DNA of 64,000 bases, taken from assembly GCA_035318985.1 (NCBI GenBank), contig DATHDP010000147.1:27931-91930 (forward strand), read 5' to 3'. The notes beneath the pieces are model-generated. The model had not been told where the DNA came from. It worked only from the letters and a program-made list of their open reading frames with translations, and searched no databases. The translations under genes were made by a program, and so were the position numbers. Of this stretch, positions 25,083 through 35,093 are shown in pieces. Source of the stretch: VBAS01 sp035318985. Lineage in GTDB: Bacteria > Bacteroidota > Bacteroidia > Chitinophagales > Chitinophagaceae. Position 1 is the stretch's first letter, and every line of letters begins with the position of its first letter.

Positions 25083-26342
25083 TTATAATAAATCATCTTC
25101 TTTGAACTGGTATTGACTTTTTATTTTCCGCATCACTTCATCCATGCTTGCACGATGATCTTCCGGTTCCCATTCACCACGTTCCCATTTATCCAGTTCC
25201 CTGTCAATATTTTTTTGCTGAAGCTGTACCACTTTTTCTGCCAGCGTATCACTCATTTCTTTTTGTTTTTCATGATAAATTTTTCTCCGCTCAAATCTTT
25301 CTACTTTATCTTTTCTTATCTCACCTTCTTCATTTGCCATGTGCAGTAATTCTTCTTTTGCCAATGCAATGTCATAAGGCCCAAGTGGCATCATCAGTTT
25401 CGATAACACCGGTCCGATCTCAATTAAGATGATCAGCAATGAGATCAGCCAGCTTGCCCAGAATACACTTCCTTCTTCGGCCGACAGATCAGCCAATGCT
25501 TTGTTACGTTCCAAAAAACCCATATTCGCCATGGCAGTTTGTTCAAACTGTTTTCTTTTATCTTCCATAGATGCTTTTGCAGCATCAGTAATGTTCTCCT
25601 GGCTTTTCATATTTTGTTCAAGCAATAAAAGTTCAGGAGCAAATTGATCTCTTGCCAGGTTAAATGCATCCTGTTTCAATCTTGTGATATTTTCAATACC
25701 TCTTTGACGACTGCCACCTGTACCATCAGCTTCCTGCAGATATGCTGATCGCAAATTGTGCAGCGTATCCTCGATCGCCAGCTTGCGACCGAGGAGTCGC
25801 TGTCTTTCTGAGTCTGCATTTACAAGTTGATTTTTATATTCCATGGCTAAAAGACTATCATTAAGCCGGATCTTGTCATGGAGGTTTTTCGTCATTTTTA
25901 CGTTGATCTCTTTTTCAAAAATTTTCATCTCGAGTGGCCGGGCGATCACCACACCGATAAGCAATGCAAGAGCGATCCGCGGTAAGGCCATCATGATCTG
26001 CTTGCGGCGTGATACACCATATTTCCGCATGGTGGAAACGAGAAAGCGATCGAAATTAAAAATGATCAATCCCCAGATGATCGCAAACCCGATCGTCCAC
26101 AACCAGTTTCCAAATACGGTGTATATAGCATAGCCGGCAGAGATAGTTGCCAGCACAAATGTGGCGAGCAGCACAGCACCAAGCCCTGAGTACTTACTAT
26201 GTTCTGAGGGAAATTGTTTCAGTAATTTTTGATGTGCCCCTGAGCACCACCATAAAAAATTGTTATCAGCCGGTTTTTTCTTTTCGCCGAAGGAGTCATA
26301 GGAATACAATAAGTCTTCCTGGCCATTGTTGTTATCTGCCAT
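25083..26342 (-). CDS. DUF4407 membrane protein with coiled coil
   Basis: A 419-residue protein of the DUF4407 family, function unknown. After a polar N-terminus (~1-50) there are two membrane segments (LGAVLLATFVLATISAGYAI ~54-73 and WLWTIGFAIIWGLIIFNFD ~80-98). The motif FNFDRFLVSTMRK follows, and a third segment (PRIALALLIGVVIARPLEM ~125-143). A long extramembrane coiled coil (~150-290) leads to a fourth helix (FWASWLISLLIILIEIGPVL ~300), and a charged C-terminal helix closes the protein (ERRKIYHEKQKEMSDT). It is followed on its own strand by the 24980-25031 hairpin, and no co-transcribed partner is visible. Confidence 0.85.
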   Translation of the reverse strand: MADNNNGQEDLLYSYDSFGEKKKPADNNFLWWCSGAHQKLLKQFPSEHSKYSGLGAVLLATFVLATISAGYAIYTVFGNWLWTIGFAIIWGLIIFNFDRFLVSTMRKYGVSRRKQIMMALPRIALALLIGVVIARPLEMKIFEKEINVKMTKNLHDKIRLNDSLLAMEYKNQLVNADSERQRLLGRKLAIEDTLHNLRSAYLQEADGTGGSRQRGIENITRLKQDAFNLARDQFAPELLLLEQNMKSQENITDAAKASMEDKRKQFEQTAMANMGFLERNKALADLSAEEGSVFWASWLISLLIILIEIGPVLSKLMMPLGPYDIALAKEELLHMANEEGEIRKDKVERFERRKIYHEKQKEMSDTLAEKVVQLQQKNIDRELDKWERGEWEPEDHRASMDEVMRKIKSQYQFKEDDLL

Positions 26343-26479
26343 TGTCTGTGTTTTTCAGTAAAAAAATAAAAAATGAAATGTCCGGTTGAAGTTGAATGAT
26401 TTTAAAACGATGAGAATTTCTGCTAATTATAAAAAGGTTGTTAAGAAATGGATAAAGAGTTATGTACCGAACATTTGTT

Positions 26480-26531
26480 CCTTGGTTAAGCTTTTGTTGC
26501 GTCGCACTCTTGTGCAGCAACAATTCTATTC
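26480..26531 (-). repeat. dispersed ~52 bp element, copy C (subtype with GCAACAAAAG)
   Basis: On the minus strand: GAATAGAATTGTTG, CTGCACAAGAGTGCGACGCAA, CAAAAGCTTAACCAAGG. It shares the core with the other copies but has the CAAAAG right part also seen in copy E. In this copy TTGTTGC pairs with GCAACAA and GCAC with GTGC, so it folds into a strong hairpin with an AAGA loop. Confidence 0.8.
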
Positions 26532-26537
26532 AGCCTC

Positions 26538-26610
26538 TTTCACGCAGCGACCGCAGCGATAAATAGAAGTGGCGCTGCGTTCGCCATTTCTTTGCGTTCG
26601 CTGGGTGAAA
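26538..26610. repeat. imperfect inverted repeat element next to copy C
   Basis: TTTCACGCAGCGACCGCA and TGCGTTCGCTGGGTGAAA are complementary at 16 of 18 positions and enclose GC-rich sequence with a further GCGAACGCAGCG-type word. It starts seven bases after copy C. Confidence 0.6.
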
Positions 26611-26718
26611 TTTAATAAATTGAAGTTGATGATGTATCGGTTGTTGGTGCGATTTACTATTGTTCAATCCTGTCTAAATTTGAGCAATAACAACTATGTA
26701 AGTCAAATGTTGTTTAAG

Positions 26719-27252
26719 TTATTCGTCTCCTGCTAATAATTTAATACTTGATACGATTTTCCTTCTTAACCTTTCTGCACCTCCAAAATCTATAAAGCCT
26801 CCCCGGTAATAGCTTGTTCTCACGAGTACACTTACATAGAATTTTTCTTTGTCAATGCCTAAGTACACATCATAATCTTTTGTCCACGGTTTTCGCTGGT
26901 ATGTAAAAGTATAAAAAATGTCTTGGCTATTGTGACACTGCACTTTTAAGTTGTCAAGAAGTCTATCAACTATTAGTTTCTTTTTGTCAATACTTAAATT
27001 ATTATTAACGGTCAAAACTTTGTATCTGTTTGGCAAAAGATATAAAGCGTAGCACCCTAAAAGAAACAAGAAGGCAAAAGCAAAAAAAGCTAAAACATAA
27101 GTATGTTTTAACCTGTATTTATTCGGATTCGTCGTTAAATCGTAAAATAAAAAAACACCTATTCCAATAAGAGCAATCGAAAATAAATACCATAAATATT
27201 TTCCATACAAGTCAATCTTGGTTACAGATCTTTGAAACTCTTGAGGTGTCAT
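26719..27252 (-). CDS. hypothetical two-helix membrane protein
   Basis: I do not recognise this 177-residue protein. Two membrane helices lie at residues ~20-37 (LWYLFSIALIGIGVFLFY) and ~53-72 (LAFFAFAFLFLLGCYALYLL). The C-terminal ~100 residues are soluble and by charge should face the cytoplasm, with VNNNLSIDKKKLIVDRLLDNL and a beta-rich segment (FYTFTYQRKPWTKDYDVYLG). The codon use is more AT-rich than its neighbours. It is surrounded by repeat-rich DNA on one side and the divergent BNR gene on the other, so it may be accessory. Confidence 0.65.
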   Translation of the reverse strand: MTPQEFQRSVTKIDLYGKYLWYLFSIALIGIGVFLFYDLTTNPNKYRLKHTYVLAFFAFAFLFLLGCYALYLLPNRYKVLTVNNNLSIDKKKLIVDRLLDNLKVQCHNSQDIFYTFTYQRKPWTKDYDVYLGIDKEKFYVSVLVRTSYYRGGFIDFGGAERLRRKIVSSIKLLAGDE

Positions 27253-27376
27253 GTTATAATTGCAAACAACGCATAAATATATACAATTCTTTGTTCAGAA
27301 AATGTCTGGCAACCAATGATAAATGAAGCAAATGATTCCCATTAATTCTTTAATTTCAGCAACACAAACTAACTAT

Positions 27377-30553
<3,177 letters not shown>

Positions 30554-30576
30554 AAACTTCAGATAATAACTCAACT

Positions 30577-30610
30577 CCAAAACTCTTCTTAACTTTAAGA
30601 AGGGTTTTGG
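30577..30610 (+). promoter_or_regulatory. 16 bp stem hairpin directly before a start codon
   Basis: CCAAAACTCTTCTTAA pairs with TTAAGAAGGGTTTTGG (one T-G pair) around a CT loop, and ends one base before the ATG of the transglutaminase gene. It could terminate the upstream BNR gene, although no T-run follows, or mask the translation start if the two genes share a transcript. Confidence 0.7.
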
Positions 30611-30611
30611 A

Positions 30612-31607
30612 ATGAAAATCTTTTTAGTCATATTATTTTTCCTGCCACTCAGGTTTTATTCCCAGGTTGGGCAAACTAATTTTTATGTAATTGATAATAA
30701 GGTTGAGTCGATCCCTGTTACAAAAGCAGATACATTAGCAAAACAACTGGCTTCAATTGGTAAAACAGATCGTGAAAAAGTGAGGGCTATCTTTCGCTGG
30801 ATAACAGAACATATCGATTATAATGTGATGCCCATTGGCCGGGGTAAGAAAAAGCCTCATACCTTTTATAATGAACCCGATGACAGCAGCGCTGCATTAC
30901 CATCTTTGAATGAAAGGGTCGCTGCAAAAGTTTTGAATACCGGTGTTGCTTTTTGCGAAGGATATTCCCGGCTATTTAAAACCTTATGTGATCATGCAGG
31001 AATAAAAGCAGAGATCATTTATGGCTATGCAAGAACAAATAATAACCGAAGATTTGCAGTCAATCATACATGGAACTCGGTTTATATTGACAGTTCCTGG
31101 TATTTACTTGATGTAACATGGGCCAGCGGTTTTGTTTCTTATGGAAATGAATACGTACGTCAGTATAATGATCTTTATTTTCTAACGCCGCCCGATGAAT
31201 TCATTCGTGAGCATTATCCAGAAGATCCTCAATGGACATTGCTAAAAGATCCTCCTGTTTATCGTGAGTTTGGTCAAAGTCCATTTCGGTATTCGGGCTA
31301 TGTTAAGGCAGGTGTCAGCAGTTATTTCCCCGCCAAAGGTGTAATTGATGTATCAATTGGCGACACTATTCTTATTGAATTAAAAGCAAGGAAAGAGATC
31401 AGTGATTTTTTTGTTTCGGGATCGCCGGTGCTTGACACGGCTCAGAGTACAAAATTCTCTGCTCTCAATACAAGTGGCGAAAAACTTGTATTTAAATATA
31501 ACATAACTGATGCCACGGGAGAGTGGCTCTATGTTTTTTGCAATGAAGAGTTAGCTTTGCGTTATAAACTGAACGTAAAAAAGGAGATCGCAAAAGCAAA
31601 TGACTGA
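30612..31607 (+). CDS. exported transglutaminase-like protein
   Basis: A 331-residue exported protein with a transglutaminase/protease-like core. Signal peptide: KIFLVILFFLPLRFYSQ (cleaved ~18). The catalytic Cys is in NTGVAFCEGYSRLFKTLC (~112-129), the His in NRRFAVNHTWNSVYI (~150-164) and the Asp in SWYLLDVTWASG (~167-178), the canonical C-H-D order. Helix FRWITEHIDYN precedes the core, as is common in this group. The C-terminal ~100 residues form a beta-rich domain (KGVIDVSIGDTILIEL). Substrates are unknown; such enzymes cleave or cross-link proteins in the envelope. The start is unusually close to a hairpin. Confidence 0.85.
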   Translation: MKIFLVILFFLPLRFYSQVGQTNFYVIDNKVESIPVTKADTLAKQLASIGKTDREKVRAIFRWITEHIDYNVMPIGRGKKKPHTFYNEPDDSSAALPSLNERVAAKVLNTGVAFCEGYSRLFKTLCDHAGIKAEIIYGYARTNNNRRFAVNHTWNSVYIDSSWYLLDVTWASGFVSYGNEYVRQYNDLYFLTPPDEFIREHYPEDPQWTLLKDPPVYREFGQSPFRYSGYVKAGVSSYFPAKGVIDVSIGDTILIELKARKEISDFFVSGSPVLDTAQSTKFSALNTSGEKLVFKYNITDATGEWLYVFCNEELALRYKLNVKKEIAKAND

Positions 31608-31619
31608 GTGAGGCGAAAA

Positions 31620-31772
31620 CTAACTTCCTCTTTGTGACCCTGTATTAGTCTGTTTGCTTACAAAAGCATTTGTCTGCGTTTTTTGAATGAACTTTGAACC
31701 AGGTGCAGAATTATTCTGATTTTTCTTCTTATCGTTTTTCTTTTTACCTTTTTGCTGATTTAATAATGACAT
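31620..31772 (-). CDS. small basic protein, hypothetical
   Basis: A 50-codon reading frame, MSLLNQQKGKKKNDKKKNQN at the N-terminus and QTNTGSQRGS at the C-terminus, rich in Lys, Asn and Gln. It begins at an ATG after an A-rich leader (ACAAAAAAATACTATCGT) of the kind used here. It has no hydrophobic segment and is probably disordered and nucleic-acid binding; I recognise no family. The unbroken frame, the leader and the lack of another explanation for this stretch support it. It is convergent with the transglutaminase gene. Confidence 0.5.
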   Translation of the reverse strand: MSLLNQQKGKKKNDKKKNQNNSAPGSKFIQKTQTNAFVSKQTNTGSQRGS

Positions 31773-31854
31773 ACGATAGTATTTTTTTGTAAATATACGA
31801 GTTTATTTTTTTGGGGTATGTGGGGAGGCTAGACCGTTAGGATTTATTTAACCA

Positions 31855-31867
31855 GGTATATTATACC
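31855..31867. promoter_or_regulatory. palindromic candidate operator before the GntP gene
   Basis: GGTATATTATACC is a perfect 6+1+6 palindrome, 14 bp before the start codon of the permease, flanked by a direct ACCAGG repeat on both sides. Its position suits a repressor site; the regulator is unknown. Confidence 0.4.
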
Positions 31868-31881
31868 GAAACCAGGATCTA

Positions 31882-33210
31882 ATGAATGTATCTTTTTTGC
31901 AGGTAATTATTTCTCTCTTAGCCGGGATCATTTTTATCATTCTGCTTACTGTAAAATTCAAAGTTCATCCTTTTTTTGCATTACTTATCGCCTGCTTTAT
32001 TACAGGTCTTGGCGTACAACTGCCATTTGCTGAAATTTTAACTCTTATCAAGAACGGGTTTGGAGATGTAATGTCCAAACTGGCCATTATTATTGTACTG
32101 GGTACTACAATTGGTGTACTACTGGAAAAAAATGGAAGCACCAATGTAATGGCAGCTTCTATATTAAAATTAGTAAGTCAAAAAAGATCTTCGCTTGCTT
32201 TATCAGTTACAGGATTTATTGTCGGACTGCCCATCTTTTGCGATTCAGGTTATATTGTTTTAAGTGGTATCAATCGATCAATGATAAAAAGAACGGGTAT
32301 GGCGGTAGCTACCATGAGTATTTCATTAGCATCAGGTTTGTACGCCGTTCATTGTTTATTGCCGCCACATCCGGGTGCGACTGCAGCCGCAGCTACTCTT
32401 GAAGTTGATTTTGGGAAACTGATCTTGTATGGAATTTTAATTGCTATCCCTGCCATGCTGATCGGTCATTGGTGGGCAGTGTATGCTGGTAAAAAAACAA
32501 AAACTAGTATTGAAACTACAGAAGAAAGTAATGAGGATGTCTTTGCAGGGCCAAAACCGATCCTTGCTTTTCTGCCGGTAGTAATTCCCATTTTGTTGAT
32601 GGCTTTAAAGTCAGTTCTTGTGTTGGATAAAAATGAAACCGGTTTGCTAAATGATGTTTTTTCTATTGTTGGCGATCCGGCCATCGCTCTTGCTATTGGT
32701 GTATTGTTAGCAATTCTAACGGGAAAAAATTCGAAACATTCCGTATCATTTCAGCTATCATCTGCGGTGGAAAAAGCCGGAGGCATATTAGTGATCATTG
32801 GAGCCGGCGGCGCCTTTGGTGCTGTATTAGCTGCTACTAATATCGGCAAACATTTTGAAGAAAATCTTGATCTGAAAATGCTGGGCATCTGGTTCCCTTT
32901 TTTGTTAACCTGTCTTATTAAAACAGCACAAGGATCCTCAACGGTTGCAATTATTACTGCATCTTCAATTGTGTTGCCATTGTTGCCGGTGTTAGGCCTT
33001 GAATCAGAAAATGCAAAGTTGCTAACGGTTCTTTCGATGGGTGCCGGGTCAATGATGATATCACATTCCAACGATGCTTATTTCTGGGTCATCTCAAAAT
33101 TTTCAGATATTGATGTGAGAACTATGTTGCGTGTACATTCAATAGCTTCTGTCTTGATGGGATTGATAACGATGATCGTAGTTTATATTTTATCTCTTAT
33201 TATTTTATAA
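31882..33210 (+). CDS. GntP-family sugar-acid permease
   Basis: A 442-residue inner-membrane permease of the GntP (gluconate:H+ symporter) family, with about twelve to fourteen hydrophobic segments. Family features: KFKVHPFFALLIACFITGLG near the N-terminus, GLPIFCDSGYIVLSGI (~113-128), HCLLPPHPGATAAAATL (~155-171), the IIGAGGAFGAVLAATNIGKH segment (~306-325), and AQGSSTVAIITASSIVLPLL (~351-370). A cytoplasmic loop (TKTSIETTEESNEDVF ~205-222) divides the halves. It is six bases upstream of a glycerate kinase gene, so glycerate rather than gluconate is the likely substrate; that is inference from context. A palindrome upstream may regulate it. Confidence 0.9.
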   Translation: MNVSFLQVIISLLAGIIFIILLTVKFKVHPFFALLIACFITGLGVQLPFAEILTLIKNGFGDVMSKLAIIIVLGTTIGVLLEKNGSTNVMAASILKLVSQKRSSLALSVTGFIVGLPIFCDSGYIVLSGINRSMIKRTGMAVATMSISLASGLYAVHCLLPPHPGATAAAATLEVDFGKLILYGILIAIPAMLIGHWWAVYAGKKTKTSIETTEESNEDVFAGPKPILAFLPVVIPILLMALKSVLVLDKNETGLLNDVFSIVGDPAIALAIGVLLAILTGKNSKHSVSFQLSSAVEKAGGILVIIGAGGAFGAVLAATNIGKHFEENLDLKMLGIWFPFLLTCLIKTAQGSSTVAIITASSIVLPLLPVLGLESENAKLLTVLSMGAGSMMISHSNDAYFWVISKFSDIDVRTMLRVHSIASVLMGLITMIVVYILSLIIL

Positions 33211-33216
33211 CAGGAT

Positions 33217-34362
33217 ATGCATATACTGATCGCTCCCAATGCTTTTAAAAACAGTCTTGATGCGGCAAAAGTTGCTGAAGCGATCAGCAATGGTTTGCAT
33301 AAAAGAAAATTATCCTTCACTACAACCTGTTTCCCTGTAGCTGATGGTGGTGATGGCACTGCGGGTTTATTAATTGATCATTTAGGTGGCCAATTGATTT
33401 CTACGATCGTGAAAGATCCTTTAAAAAGAAAAATATCTTCATTTTTTGGTTGGATCGAAAAAAATAAAACAGCTATCATTGAATTGGCGGCGGCATCAGG
33501 TTTGCGATTGTTGAAAACTGATGAATACAATCCGTTAATTACAACAACACAAGGCACCGGTGAATTAATTATTGAAGCTTTAAACAAAAACGCGACTAAG
33601 ATCATTTTGTGTATTGGGGGAAGCGCAACAGTTGATGGGGGAACGGGAATATTGAATGCATTGGGAATAAAATTCTTTGATGCAGAAAGAAATGAACTTG
33701 TTGATCTGCCTGCTTCTTTATCATCGCTTGCGCAAATTGATATAACAGGCTTAGATAAAAGGATTGCAAACACAGAAATAATTATTTTATGCGATGTAGA
33801 AAATCCTTTGCTTGGACCGAACGGAGCTGCGGCAGTTTTTGGTCCGCAAAAAGGTGCCTCAGCTAAAGATGTTCAATTGCTCGAAGCAGGCCTTACTAAA
33901 TTTCGAGATGTTGTGTTCAGTAGAACGGGGAAAGATATGGCCGTTATAAAACATGGAGGTGCGGCAGGAGGGGTGGCAGCATCTTTGCATACATTTTTAA
34001 ATGCCCGTCTTGTAAATGGGATCGATTATTTTTTAGAAGCTACCGGATTTGAAAAAGAATTAAGGAAAGCAGATTTAGTTATTACTGGCGAAGGATCTAT
34101 TGATGAACAAACGATGCAGGGCAAAGGTCCATTTGGAGTGGCAAAAAGAGCTAAAGAATTTTCATTACCTGTTATCGCATTTGCTGGTCACGTATCTATT
34201 ACTCCTGATCAATCATCCCAACAATATTTCGATCGCCTTATTTCTATAAATGAAAATACAGACGACCTCCAGGCTGCAATGAAAAACACTTATATGAATC
34301 TTGAAAAAACTGCACAAAGACTTGGCGACCTACTTGTGAATGATCACCGGAGAAGTTTATAA
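33217..34362 (+). CDS. glycerate kinase (GckA/GlxK type)
   Basis: A 381-residue kinase that phosphorylates D-glycerate to phosphoglycerate, feeding glycolysis. It has the family N-terminus (ILIAPNAFKNSLDAAKVAEA), PVADGGDGTAGLL (~36-48), a phosphate-binding GGSATVDGGTG (~133-143), ENPLLGPNGAAAVFGPQKGA (~196-215), and ITGEGSIDEQTMQGKGPFGVA (~288-308). The length is typical. It lies six bases behind the GntP permease, forming an uptake-and-activation pair. Its last 19 bp overlap the 3' end of the convergent gene at 34344. Confidence 0.95.
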   Translation: MHILIAPNAFKNSLDAAKVAEAISNGLHKRKLSFTTTCFPVADGGDGTAGLLIDHLGGQLISTIVKDPLKRKISSFFGWIEKNKTAIIELAAASGLRLLKTDEYNPLITTTQGTGELIIEALNKNATKIILCIGGSATVDGGTGILNALGIKFFDAERNELVDLPASLSSLAQIDITGLDKRIANTEIIILCDVENPLLGPNGAAAVFGPQKGASAKDVQLLEAGLTKFRDVVFSRTGKDMAVIKHGGAAGGVAASLHTFLNARLVNGIDYFLEATGFEKELRKADLVITGEGSIDEQTMQGKGPFGVAKRAKEFSLPVIAFAGHVSITPDQSSQQYFDRLISINENTDDLQAAMKNTYMNLEKTAQRLGDLLVNDHRRSL

Positions 34363-34760
34363 AACTTTTCCAGGTCTGCGGTTTCTGTTGAAGAAAAAAT
34401 TTCATTGTTCTCATACTTCGCTTTCAGGAATAACACTCTTTTGTGCTGAGGATATTTTTCCAAAATGGCCGTGATCTTTTTTCCCAGTTCCTCGTCTTTT
34501 TTATAAAGTGGCGTGACAGCTGGTTTTTCAGATTTATACCGGTTAGGCTTTTTTAATATGATCGCTTCCAATGTCGATAATTTGCCAACAGGAATTGTAT
34601 TTACTTTTTGAGCTATCTGATACAAACCCTCCAATTGTTTTTTACTAAGTCCTCCGCGATTCAAATACTGTTGGTGTAAACTTTTAATAAACGCAGATGC
34701 AGGAAAGGCGATCTCCGTTTGTTCAAGAACATCTCTGATAACATCTACATCGGAATTCAT
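34344..34760 (-). CDS. hypothetical protein, 138 residues
   Basis: I do not recognise this soluble, mostly helical protein. The N-terminal half (DVIRDVLEQTEIAFPASAFI, SLHQQYLNRGGLSKKQLEGL) resembles the short regions that flank zinc-ribbon-less helicase-like or replication-related proteins; the second half is Lys-rich (KKPNRYKSEKPAVTPLYKKD) and ends in KAKYENNEIFSSTETADLEK. It has no signal peptide or membrane segment. It overlaps the glycerate kinase gene by 19 bp tail to tail. The 333 bp upstream contains the inverted-repeat element and copy D rather than a gene. Confidence 0.7.
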   Translation of the reverse strand: MNSDVDVIRDVLEQTEIAFPASAFIKSLHQQYLNRGGLSKKQLEGLYQIAQKVNTIPVGKLSTLEAIILKKPNRYKSEKPAVTPLYKKDEELGKKITAILEKYPQHKRVLFLKAKYENNEIFSSTETADLEKFYKLLR

Positions 34761-34800
34761 TCTTTGAATATAATTTAAGTTCTAAAAATAAGAAAAGCTT

Positions 34801-34996
34801 TCCACCCCCAATTGAAGTTTCCGTTAAGTGTAGATCCGGCCCCCGCCAGCGGGGGATAATATGCAGTCTTCTATTCGAACATAGATGAAAACAGTATTCG
34901 ATGAAGTCTTTTACATTAGACAATTGAAGGAATGGTCATTGTCCCCCGCTGGCGGGGAAGTTGTTTAATCAAAAAGAAATTTCAATTGGGGGTGGA
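34801..34996. repeat. MITE-like element with terminal and internal inverted repeats
   Basis: Terminal arms TCCACCCCCAATTGAAGTTTC (34801-34821) and its complement (34976-34996) differ at one position. Inside, CCCCCGCCAGCGGGGG (34840-34855) and CCCCCGCTGGCGGGG (34943-34957) are complementary to each other, and each also folds on itself. No reading frame or clear target-site duplication is seen. Confidence 0.75.
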
Positions 34997-35002
34997 TAAG
35001 TT

Positions 35003-35054
35003 GAATAGAATTGTTGAAGTACAAGAGTGCGACGCAAGGGACGTTCAATCAGGG
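35003..35054 (+). repeat. dispersed ~52 bp element, copy D
   Basis: GAATAGAATTGTTG, AAGTACAAGAGTGCGACGCAA, GGGACGTTCAATCAGGG: full length, nearly identical to copy B. It lies just upstream of the glnS promoter. Confidence 0.85.
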
Positions 35055-35078
35055 TACTAAAGCTCACCTCATAATTAT

Positions 35079-35086
35079 TATCTTTG
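35079..35086 (+). promoter_or_regulatory. -7 promoter box of glnS
   Basis: TATCTTTG is a perfect match to TAnnTTTG, and the ATG follows only seven bases later (CCGACCT). The transcript would be leaderless or nearly so. Confidence 0.6.
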
Positions 35087-35093
35087 CCGACCT

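Larger units (their letters stand above)
26343..26718. other. 376 bp gene-free region with composite repeats
   Basis: No gene is supported here. The region holds dispersed element copy C (26480-26531) directly followed by a 73 bp imperfect inverted repeat (26538-26610). The rest is AT-rich. A 63-codon minus-strand frame that runs through copy C is a by-product of the repeat. Confidence 0.7.
34761..35093. other. 333 bp gene-free region with two repeat elements
   Basis: It holds a ~196 bp element with 21 bp terminal inverted repeats (34801-34996), followed within six bases by dispersed element copy D (35003-35054), and the glnS promoter box (35079-35086). No reading frame here looks like a gene. 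Confidence 0.75.

Noticed and set aside
26332..26523. 63-codon frame before the DUF4407 gene
   Set aside because: It runs through repeat copy C and overlaps the gene start. Its translation has no protein-like features.
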